A stretch of 7,288 nucleotides of DNA from Myxococcales bacterium (GTDB lineage Bacteria > Myxococcota > Polyangia > Fen-1088): NCBI GenBank assembly GCA_003159055.1, contig PMLH01000280.1:10413-17700 (forward strand). The letters run 5' to 3'. Every line of letters begins with the position of its first letter. Positions within the stretch are counted from its first letter, which is position 1. The notes under the pieces were generated by a model, which had not been told where the DNA came from, did not search any database, and saw only the letters and a list, made by a program, of their open reading frames with translations. The position numbers were made by a program, and so were the translations under genes. Of the stretch, positions 1 to 5,143 are shown piece after piece.

Positions 1-780
1 CTGGAACCCGTCCTTGTCCTCGGGTTCATTCGGGCACTTATCGACGCTGTCGGGGATTCCGTCGCCATCGGTGTCCTTGTCGACCACGGGCGCAGGCGCA
101 GGCGCGGGCGGCGGCGCTGCTGCCGGCTGCTCGGCGCCAAAGCCGGCGTACGCGCTCAGCAGCACTTCCCAGTCGGGTCCACCGAAGTGGGTTTCGGTAC
201 CGACGGTCGCAACCTTGTGCAAGATCGCGGGCGGGGCCATGCCACGTCCGTCGAGCCGCAGCCCGAACATGTCGGTGAGCGGAAACTTGGCACCCACGCC
301 GACGTGAAAGAATCCGTCGGTGTCGCGCGGAACGATGTCGGTGTTGCCAGGAAACGAGCTCAAAGCGCCGAAGCCGACGAGAATGAACGGCCGCACATAG
401 CCGGAATGAATGAACGTGCCGATCAATTGACCACGGTAGCCGAGAATGATTTCACGGGTTGAATCATCGCGCGTACGGGTCGGCGAAATCAGACCCTCGG
501 CTTCGAATCCGATCCATTCATTGAAATTGAAGGCCAGGCGCAGACCAAATGCGCCCCCAGTGTCGGGCGAAATGCCCGTTGGATCGTCGACGGTTCTGCC
601 GAGGCCGTGATTCTTGTTGTAGAAGTGAACCCCGCCGAAAACACCGACCTCGAAGGGATTCACGCGGGCGGCAGGTCCATCATCGTTTTCTGCAGCAGTG
701 GCCGGAAGCGCCCCCGCAAACAGGCAGGCGAACAAGGGTGGCAACAAACGCACACCCGCAGGAACTCGGTTTCTCCTCAT
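1..780 (-). CDS. OmpA-like outer membrane beta-barrel protein with TSP3 repeat (3' end outside window)
   Basis: Reading inward from ATG at 780, the frame stays open for 260 codons and runs off the window edge, so the C-terminus is missing. Residues 1-30 look like a signal peptide: basic MRRNR start, hydrophobic LLPPLFACLFAGAL, and an A-T-A-A cleavage region. Residues 43-215 alternate polar and hydrophobic stretches rich in Gly and aromatics (FEVGVFGGVHFY, FEAEGLISP, PFILVGFGAL, FFHVGVGAKF), as in an 8-stranded OmpA-type barrel. A Pro/Ala linker (219-232) leads into an Asp-rich thrombospondin type-3 calcium-binding repeat (DTDGDGIPDSVDKCP, 236-250). In this family an OmpA peptidoglycan-binding domain usually follows, but that part is not visible. 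A good Shine-Dalgarno (AAGGAG, 786-791) sits 5 nt before the ATG, which fixes the start. The likely role is a structural outer membrane protein anchored to the cell wall. A lipoprotein reading (L-F-A-C) is possible but less likely. Confidence 0.88.
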   Translation of the reverse strand, partial: MRRNRVPAGVRLLPPLFACLFAGALPATAAENDDGPAARVNPFEVGVFGGVHFYNKNHGLGRTVDDPTGISPDTGGAFGLRLAFNFNEWIGFEAEGLISPTRTRDDSTREIILGYRGQLIGTFIHSGYVRPFILVGFGALSSFPGNTDIVPRDTDGFFHVGVGAKFPLTDMFGLRLDGRGMAPPAILHKVATVGTETHFGGPDWEVLLSAYAGFGAEQPAAAPPPAPAPAPVVDKDTDGDGIPDSVDKCPNEPEDKDGFQ

Positions 781-811
781 GGGCTCTCCTTGTGGTAGGT
801 GACGGCTGCCC

Positions 812-840
812 ATAGTACAGCAATGTGCCGCCGAGCCCAA
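812..840 (-). promoter_or_regulatory. Candidate sigma70-type promoter for the OmpA-like gene
   Basis: On the minus strand a TTGGGC box (835-840) is followed after exactly 17 nt by TACTAT (812-817). That spacing is ideal, though the boxes match the consensus only 3/6 and 4/6. Transcription would begin near 805, giving a leader of about 25 nt that contains the AAGGAG ribosome binding site. If real, the OmpA-like gene can be transcribed independently of the PilZ gene, whose stop lies 107 nt upstream. Confidence 0.4.
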
Positions 841-887
841 GCCAGCGCACGACGCGCCCGGGCGTGAGGAACCTGGGGGAGCCTGCC

Positions 888-1427
888 TCAGCCTGGCGCT
901 GCCACCCCGGTGGCGGCCTGGTTCTTGCGCAAACTGGCTCGGATTTCGCTGACCACGACGTCGCAAACCACAGTTTCGATCTTCTCACGCGCATCGCCCG
1001 GCAACCCCTCGAACGCTACGCCCATCAGAATGCTGCCTTGCTTCGGGATGATCTTCACCACCTGGCAACGCCCGACGATGACCGCGCCGCCGCCGATCTT
1101 GATTCGCATCCACAGGACCGTGCCGGTCGGCGGTGATTCGGCCACCAGGGCTGACAGTCCGCTGGTGCTGATGTCGTTGGTAATCGAGGTGACCGCACCC
1201 GCCGGAAATCCGAACTCAATTTGATAGGCACGTGCGACGCGAAGAGCCCCGCGCGTGGCCGCTCCTGGCTCAATGGCAAGGCGCTGCGCCATCAGCAAGG
1301 TACAGCAGAGCTCGTGGCGCTCCTGCATGTACACGTCGGTATCTCCCGCAGGCAGACTTCCGCGTTTGAAGCTGTCGTGCCATTCGCAGAACTGCAGAAG
1401 CCATTGACTCAGGTTGGTTGCCGCCAT
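888..1427 (-). CDS. PilZ domain protein, probable c-di-GMP receptor
   Basis: A 179-residue protein without signal peptide or membrane segment, so cytoplasmic. Residues 59-63 read RGALR, matching the PilZ RxxxR motif. Residues 85-90 read DISTSG, matching [D/N]xSxxG. These are the two signature elements that bind cyclic di-GMP, and both are intact at the usual spacing. The stretch after them (VLWMRIKIGGG, CQVVKII, SILMGVAFEGL) fits the remaining PilZ beta-barrel strands. The first ~55 residues (WLLQFCEWHDSFKRGSLP, YMQERHELCCTLLMAQRLAIEPG) form a helical N-terminal extension that I do not recognise. The C-terminus (DAREKIETVVCDVVVSEIRASL) looks like a closing helix. AGGAACGG a few bases upstream of the ATG supports the start. 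The gene lies upstream of the OmpA-like gene on the same strand and is divergent from the DUF1707 gene. No catalytic domain is present, so it probably acts as an adaptor or effector responding to c-di-GMP. Its target cannot be told from sequence. Confidence 0.85.
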   Translation of the reverse strand: MAATNLSQWLLQFCEWHDSFKRGSLPAGDTDVYMQERHELCCTLLMAQRLAIEPGAATRGALRVARAYQIEFGFPAGAVTSITNDISTSGLSALVAESPPTGTVLWMRIKIGGGAVIVGRCQVVKIIPKQGSILMGVAFEGLPGDAREKIETVVCDVVVSEIRASLRKNQAATGVAAPG

Positions 1428-1505
1428 TTTTACCGTTCCTGTTGGGGGTGCGACCGATTGCAGCGTAGCCGCTCTGGATGAATCGGCAGACCGAGCGCAG
1501 TCCTT

Positions 1506-1523
1506 TACCTTAGCCTCTACCTT
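1506..1523. repeat. Short direct repeat TACCTT with 12-bp period in the divergent promoter region
   Basis: TACCTT occurs at 1506-1511 and again at 1518-1523. The copies are 12 bp apart and separated by AGCCTC. The second copy overlaps the TTGACG -35-like box of the candidate plus-strand promoter. The position suits a regulator or alternative sigma contact site, but hexamers of this kind can recur by chance. Confidence 0.3.
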
Positions 1524-1551
1524 GACGCCTTCGCACCGGTTTCGGTACGCG
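1522..1551 (+). promoter_or_regulatory. Candidate promoter for the DUF1707-methyltransferase-glycosyltransferase genes
   Basis: TTGACG (1522-1527) matches the -35 consensus at 5 of 6 positions. With an 18-nt spacer the downstream hexamer is TACGCG (1546-1551), a poor -10. If used, the transcript would start near 1558 and carry a ~40-nt leader containing the 8-bp dyad at 1563-1591. The competing reading is a leaderless transcript from TAGGCT (1586-1591). Confidence 0.3.
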
Positions 1552-1562
1552 CCGACCTGGCC

Positions 1563-1591
1563 AGCCTATCGCAGGGCCGGCGTGATAGGCT
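1563..1591. repeat. Perfect 8-bp inverted repeat abutting the DUF1707 gene start
   Basis: AGCCTATC (1563-1570) and GATAGGCT (1584-1591) are exact reverse complements separated by 13 nt. The half-site centres lie 21 bp apart, about two helical turns. The right arm ends 6 nt before the GTG at 1598. Two readings fit: an operator for a dimeric regulator of this transcription unit, or a leader hairpin that would sit next to the start codon and limit translation. The dyad itself is directly visible; its function is inferred. Confidence 0.55.
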
Positions 1592-1600
1592 TGCCGCGTG
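1586..1600 (+). promoter_or_regulatory. Possible leaderless -10 element (TAGGCT-N6-GTG)
   Basis: TAGGCT (1586-1591) fits the loose TAnnnT -10 pattern and lies exactly 6 nt before the GTG start. No Shine-Dalgarno is present. This is the geometry expected when transcription starts at the start codon. The J-domain gene at 6130 has the same arrangement (TAGACT-N6-GTG). Confidence 0.3.
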
Positions 1601-2269
1601 CCAAACGACCTGCCCCTGCAGCCTCGTCGCCCAGTGCCAAGTGAGGCCGAGCGAGAAAGGACCATCGCCCTCCTCTCGGATCGTTTCGCGCAGGGCGACC
1701 TCGACATAGACACGTTCGAGGAGCGAGTCGCGATCGCTCACCGCGCGCAAAACTCGGAGGAGCTTGCCGCACTGTGCGCCGACCTCGCGAGAGCGACGCC
1801 CAAACCGTCGGCAGAACCAGCGATTCAGCTTGCCAGCAAACCGCCCACCGCCGACGAAGCGGTGGCGATTTTTGGCGGCGTCCAACGAGTCGGAAGGTGG
1901 AACGTACCTCGCCGCCTTCGCGTGGTGGCGGTCTTCGGCGGCGTTGAGCTCGACCTGCGCAACGCCGAGTTGCCTGCCGGGGTCATCGAGATCGACGTCC
2001 GGGCCGTGTTCGGCGGAGTTCAAATCATCGTCCCGCCAACGCTCGCAGTCGAAGTGCACGGTCTGGCGATCTTTGGCGGCTTCGAGCACATGCACCAGGA
2101 GCCGCCTACGCCCGACCCGAACGCCCCGGCACTCAAAATCCGCGGCAAGGCTGTGTTCGGCGGCGTGAGCGTCGAAACCCGTCTCGAAGACGAATCGCAG
2201 GGCATGGCTCACCGGCGCCGGCGCAAGGAAGTACGCGAACAGCGGCACATGCGGCGGCTTGGGAAATAG
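1598..2269 (+). CDS. DUF1707 domain protein with LiaF-C-like FGG beta repeats
   Basis: A 223-residue protein starting at GTG. Residues 14-64 (PSEAERERTIALLSDRF... DIDTFEERV ... ELAALCADLA) match the DUF1707 (SHOCT-like) helical domain, which is usually N-terminal in such proteins. Residues 88-195 contain five beta-strand units with an [AV]xFGG core at 92-94, 113-115, 138-140, 159-161 and 187-189. These resemble the C-terminal domain of the LiaF/YvqF 'cell wall-active antibiotics response' family. Unlike LiaF there are no membrane segments, so the protein is predicted soluble. Residues 203-223 form a strongly basic tail (HRRRRKEVREQRHMRRLGK) that could contact membrane phosphates or nucleic acid. 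The methyltransferase gene follows after 18 bp, so they are probably co-transcribed. The start rests on DUF1707 beginning about 14 residues in; no Shine-Dalgarno is seen. Its biochemical role is unknown; a link to envelope-stress signalling is an inference from LiaF. Confidence 0.85.
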   Translation: MPNDLPLQPRRPVPSEAERERTIALLSDRFAQGDLDIDTFEERVAIAHRAQNSEELAALCADLARATPKPSAEPAIQLASKPPTADEAVAIFGGVQRVGRWNVPRRLRVVAVFGGVELDLRNAELPAGVIEIDVRAVFGGVQIIVPPTLAVEVHGLAIFGGFEHMHQEPPTPDPNAPALKIRGKAVFGGVSVETRLEDESQGMAHRRRRKEVREQRHMRRLGK

Positions 2270-2287
2270 CCGCGCGGACAACGTTCC

Positions 2288-3052
2288 ATGGATCTTCGAG
2301 AGCTGCCCCCGCGCGCCTTCGAGCGACACCCTTGGGAGAAAGCCCGCGCGGATTTCTTCGTTCGCCTTCTGCGCGACCACGTGCACGACATGCGACTCTC
2401 GGTGGTCGACTTCGGCTCCGGCGACGGATTCTTCGCCCAGCGACTGATCGCGGCTTGGCCCGCCGTCTGGGACGTGGTGTGCTTCGACCCCGCCTATCCG
2501 CCAGATCGGCTGGCGGAAAAGGGCGAGGGCAAGATCGCGTTCATCCGCAGCAAGCCCGACGGTCGAAGGGATGTGCTGTTGCTGCTCGACGTGCTGGAGC
2601 ACGCCGCGAACGACCAAGCGATGTTGCACGACGCCCTCTCCAATTGCCTTCGGCCAGGAGGATGGCTGCTGCTGAGCGTGCCCGCGCATCCGATTCTCTT
2701 TTCACAGCATGACGAGCTGCTCAGACACAAGCGCCGGTATTCGGCGGCCGGCCTGCTTGCTCTTGCGAAGAATGAAGACGTCACCGTCGTCGAGCAAGGC
2801 CAGCTCTTCGCCAGCTTGCTTCTACCGCGGGCGCTGGCGAAACTCGGCGAGACGTTGCGGCCTCGCAAGCCAAATGCCGCCGCGAGAGCCATGACCATCG
2901 AAACCTCGCTTGGAACGTGGAAACACGGCGCGACAGTGACCCGCGCTGTAGAAATGGCGCTGGGCTTGGACGCCGCGTTCGCTCGAACGCTGGCCCGCCG
3001 GCGGCTGCCGATTCCGGGCCTGTCAACTTGGCTTCTGGCACGCAAGAAATGA
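2288..3052 (+). CDS. Class I SAM-dependent methyltransferase
   Basis: A 254-residue Rossmann-fold methyltransferase. Motif I is VVDFGSGDGFFA (39-50), the SAM glycine-rich loop. The acidic residue ending strand beta2 is in CFDP (65-68). LLLLDVLEH (97-105) is the typical post-II motif, and LRPGGWLLLSVPAH (121-134) is motif III. The segment after it (FSQHDELLRHKRRYS, 138-152) is characteristic of bacterial methyltransferases found beside GT2 glycosyltransferases. The N-terminal HPWEKARADFF (14-24) is also typical, which supports the ATG at 2288. No signal peptide or transmembrane helix is clear. It follows the DUF1707 gene by 18 bp, and its TGA overlaps the ATG of the glycosyltransferase (ATGA, 3049-3052), indicating translational coupling. 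The substrate is unknown; a sugar, polyprenyl-linked glycan or lipid is plausible from the neighbour. Confidence 0.87.
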   Translation: MDLRELPPRAFERHPWEKARADFFVRLLRDHVHDMRLSVVDFGSGDGFFAQRLIAAWPAVWDVVCFDPAYPPDRLAEKGEGKIAFIRSKPDGRRDVLLLLDVLEHAANDQAMLHDALSNCLRPGGWLLLSVPAHPILFSQHDELLRHKRRYSAAGLLALAKNEDVTVVEQGQLFASLLLPRALAKLGETLRPRKPNAAARAMTIETSLGTWKHGATVTRAVEMALGLDAAFARTLARRRLPIPGLSTWLLARKK

Positions 3053-3801
3053 ACGCCGATCGAATCGCATGGATCGTCCCCTGCTTCAACGAAGCCGCCC
3101 GCCTCGACCAGGCGGCCTTCCTGGCGCTCGCTGACCAGCTGCCGTCGACGTGGTTGGTTTTCGTCGACGACGGATCGCGCGACCAGACCCTGCTGCGCTT
3201 GCGGGACATTGCAAGACAGCGACCCGAGCGGATCACGGTGCTCCCGCTGCCGGCAAATCAAGGCAAAGCCGAGGCGGTCCGGCAGGGCATGTTGCACGCT
3301 CTCGCAGGCCCGGCCGCGATCGTCGGCTTCGTGGACGCAGATCTGGCGACGCCACCCGCGGAGCTGCAGCGCCTTGCCGAAATGGTCCAAGGGGGCGACT
3401 ACGACCTCGTCCTCGGATCCCGGGTGCAGCTTCTCGGACGCTCCATCGAGCGCAATCCCGTGCGCCACTACTTGGGCCGCATGTTCGCAACCTGCGCCAG
3501 CCTCTCGCTCGGACTTCCCGTGTACGACACGCAGTGCGGGGCCAAAGTCTTCCGTCGCAGCGGAGCGCTCAGCGCCGCCGTCGCCAAGCCCTTTGGCTCG
3601 CGCTGGGCCTTCGATGTCGAGCTGCTCGGCCGTCTGGTCCGCCCCGGCGGCGGTGTGGCCGGAGTGCCCATCGAACGGATCCGAGAAGAGCCGCTCTGGA
3701 CGTGGAGCGACATGCCCGGTTCGAAGCTAGGGCCAGCGGCAGCGCTGCAAGCCGGACTCGATCTGGCCCGCGTCGCATGGGCGTTGCGCCGGCGCAGGTA
3801 A
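3049..3801 (+). CDS. GT2 glycosyltransferase, dolichyl-phosphate glucosyltransferase (ALG5)-like
   Basis: The reading frame is open from an upstream ATG at 2917, but the start at 3049 is preferred. It overlaps the methyltransferase stop in ATGA, and the protein then begins MNADRIAWIVPCFNEAARL, the canonical first strand and CFNE motif of GT2 enzymes. The 250-residue product has VDDGSRD (39-45) for nucleotide binding, the NQGKAEAVRQG helix (70-80), and a DAD metal-binding motif in FVDADLATPP (94-103). It also has GSR (123-125), then YDTQCGAKVFRR (159-170), RWAFDVELL (185-193) and MPGSKL (222-227). The last group is diagnostic for the ALG5/dolichyl-phosphate beta-glucosyltransferase branch, which transfers a sugar from UDP-glucose or a similar donor to a polyprenyl phosphate. 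The N-terminal membrane anchor of eukaryotic ALG5 and the C-terminal helices of GtrB are absent, so it is probably cytosolic or peripheral. Donor and acceptor are not proven. Confidence 0.88.
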   Translation: MNADRIAWIVPCFNEAARLDQAAFLALADQLPSTWLVFVDDGSRDQTLLRLRDIARQRPERITVLPLPANQGKAEAVRQGMLHALAGPAAIVGFVDADLATPPAELQRLAEMVQGGDYDLVLGSRVQLLGRSIERNPVRHYLGRMFATCASLSLGLPVYDTQCGAKVFRRSGALSAAVAKPFGSRWAFDVELLGRLVRPGGGVAGVPIERIREEPLWTWSDMPGSKLGPAAALQAGLDLARVAWALRRRR

Positions 3802-3868
3802 CCGGATCCGGATCCGGAACCGGCTCCGGCCACCGGCTCCGGCCACCGGTTCCGGCCACCGGCTCCGG
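3802..3868. repeat. CCGG-periodic GC-rich tandem repeat between the glycosyltransferase gene and argD
   Basis: Eleven CCGG tetramers occur at 6- or 7-bp intervals (3802, 3808, 3814, 3820, 3826, 3833, 3839, 3846, 3852, 3859, 3865). From 3820 the unit is a 13-mer, CCGGCTCCGGCCA, present three times with one substitution (CT to TT in the third) plus a partial fourth copy. The first 16 bp, CCGGATCCGGATCCGG, form a perfect palindrome. CCGGAACCGG (3814-3823) is the exact reverse complement of CCGGTTCCGG (3846-3855). The block begins the base after the glycosyltransferase stop. It could fold into strong hairpins in RNA and act as a T-less terminator or 3' stability element, or be a slippage-prone repeat. 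Its sequence is quite unlike the coding neighbours. Confidence 0.8.
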
Positions 3869-3887
3869 GTGTCACCGCCTCGTTGGT

Positions 3888-3916
3888 TTGCACCATCAGC
3901 CGCCAGATTCTGTTAT
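3888..3916 (+). promoter_or_regulatory. Weak candidate promoter for argD-argF
   Basis: TTGCAC (3888-3893) and TGTTAT (3911-3916) are separated by 17 nt, but each matches the consensus at only about half its positions. TATGGT (3914-3919) is an alternative -10. Either would place the transcript start close to the ATG at 3930, leaving almost no leader, consistent with the lack of a Shine-Dalgarno. No clear ArgR operator is visible here. Confidence 0.25.
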
Positions 3917-5129
3917 GGTTACCCCTTTCATGTCGCTGTCAGACCAACTTCTCGCCACCGGGCGAAAACTGCTCATCAACAACTACGGCCGGGCCCCGGT
4001 CGTGATGTCGCGTGGGGAGGGTTGCGTGCTGTGGGACGTCGATGGGCGCCGTTACCTCGACATGACGGCGGGAATCGCAGTCTGCATCCTCGGCCACGGC
4101 GATGCGGGACTGGCCGACACCATCGGCGAGCAGGCGGCGCGTCTGCACCACACCTCGAATCTTTACTACATCGAGATGCAGATTCGCCTGGCCGAGGCGC
4201 TGTCACAGCGGGCATTCCCCGGCAAGTTCTTCTTCTGCAACTCGGGCACCGAAGCCAACGAGGCGGCGCTGAAGTTGGCGCGACGGTACCAGACGGTGGT
4301 GCGTGGCCAGCAGAACCGCGTGGAAATCATCTCGTTCGAAAAGAGCTTCCATGGCCGCACCATGGGCGCATTGTCCGTGACCGGCCAGGCGAAGTACCGC
4401 CAAGGTTTCGGTCCGCTGCTGGCCGACGTGCGCTTCATTCCATTTGGCGACGCCGAGGCCGCGCGGGCCGCGATCGGCAACCGCACCTGCGCCGTCATTG
4501 CGGAACCCATTCAGGCCGAAGGCGGCATCAATCTGCCGCCACCCGGCTATTTGCAAGAGCTGCGACGCATCTGTGCTGAACGCGGCGCCCTGCTGATCCT
4601 CGACGAAGTGCAAACCGGCGTCGGCCGCACCGGCAGCTTCTACGCCTTCGAGCGCGAGGCGATGGTTCCCGATATCGTCACCTTGGCGAAGGGTTTGGCC
4701 GGCGGCATCCCCATGGGCGCCATGCTGGCCAGCGACGAGGTCGAGCGTGCCTTCGAGCCCGGCACCCACGCCGCCACCTTCGGCGGCAACCCCCTCGCGT
4801 GCGCTGCCGCTCTGTACGTTCAGCAGGCCATCGACGAGCGCGATCTGCTTGGACACTGCCACGAGATGGGCGCCTATCTCGGATCGGCGCTGTCGCGCAT
4901 GGCGGAACGGCGCAGGCCGAAAACCCGCGGGGCGCGCGGCCGAGGCCTGCTGCAGGGTTTGGTCCTCGACGGCGAGGCGGGACCTGTGGTGCAGAAAGCA
5001 CGCGATCGTGGGCTTCTACTTTCGGTCGCTGGCGGCCAAGTGGTGCGATTTGCCCCGCCCTTGGTTGTGGGCAAGGCCGAAATCGATGAGGCTTTGGCAA
5101 TCCTGGACGACGTTCTAGTCGAGAGTTAG
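3915..5129 (+). CDS. argD: Acetylornithine aminotransferase
   Basis: A 404-residue class III PLP aminotransferase (E. coli ArgD is about 406). It converts N-acetylglutamate semialdehyde to N-acetylornithine with glutamate as amino donor, a cytoplasmic step of arginine synthesis. Visible motifs, numbered from 3915, are LDMTAGIAVCILGHG (48-62), the PLP phosphate loop NSGTEANEAALK (109-120), SFHGRTMGALSVTG (144-157), AEPIQAEGG (196-204), LILDEVQTGVGRTG (227-240; D230 contacts the pyridine nitrogen) and TLAKGLAGG with Schiff-base lysine K259. THAATFGGNPLACAAAL (284-300) also matches ArgD. Two in-frame ATGs, 3915 and 3930, are possible; 3930 (MSLSDQLL, 399 aa) fits family length equally well and neither has a Shine-Dalgarno. 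The same frame stays open far upstream, but that part is a shadow of the glycosyltransferase gene. argF follows after 14 bp, supporting an argDF operon. A succinylornithine or GABA aminotransferase is less likely given argF next door. Confidence 0.93.
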   Translation: MVTPFMSLSDQLLATGRKLLINNYGRAPVVMSRGEGCVLWDVDGRRYLDMTAGIAVCILGHGDAGLADTIGEQAARLHHTSNLYYIEMQIRLAEALSQRAFPGKFFFCNSGTEANEAALKLARRYQTVVRGQQNRVEIISFEKSFHGRTMGALSVTGQAKYRQGFGPLLADVRFIPFGDAEAARAAIGNRTCAVIAEPIQAEGGINLPPPGYLQELRRICAERGALLILDEVQTGVGRTGSFYAFEREAMVPDIVTLAKGLAGGIPMGAMLASDEVERAFEPGTHAATFGGNPLACAAALYVQQAIDERDLLGHCHEMGAYLGSALSRMAERRRPKTRGARGRGLLQGLVLDGEAGPVVQKARDRGLLLSVAGGQVVRFAPPLVVGKAEIDEALAILDDVLVES

Positions 5130-5143
5130 CGAGAGTCAGACCG

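Noticed and set aside
14..815. Several plus-strand ORFs of 63-97 codons in the first 800 bp
   Set aside because: They lie opposite the OmpA-like gene, which has a signal peptide, barrel-like strands and a TSP3 repeat; none has a motif.
1517..2689. 390-codon ORF on the minus strand across the DUF1707 and methyltransferase genes
   Set aside because: It is antisense to two genes with clear domain motifs, has no recognisable domain, and arises from the high G/C third-position bias.
2917..3048. N-terminal extension of 44 residues on the glycosyltransferase
   Set aside because: It overlaps the methyltransferase coding region; the ATGA start at 3049 leads directly into the canonical GT2 first strand.
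2494..3468. 324-codon minus-strand ORF over the methyltransferase and glycosyltransferase genes
   Set aside because: Shadow of two well-supported plus-strand genes; Ser/Arg-rich, no motif, no ribosome binding site.
3806..3813. Adjacent GGATCC-containing units suggesting a cloning scar
   Set aside because: They are part of the longer natural CCGG periodicity and no vector-like sequence is nearby.
3150..3914. Continuous reading frame upstream of argD that would give a 659-residue ArgD with a Gly-Ser linker (GSGSGTGSG) encoded by the CCGG repeat
   Set aside because: The upstream part is the glycosyltransferase gene read in the wrong frame, and ArgD is full length from 3915 or 3930.
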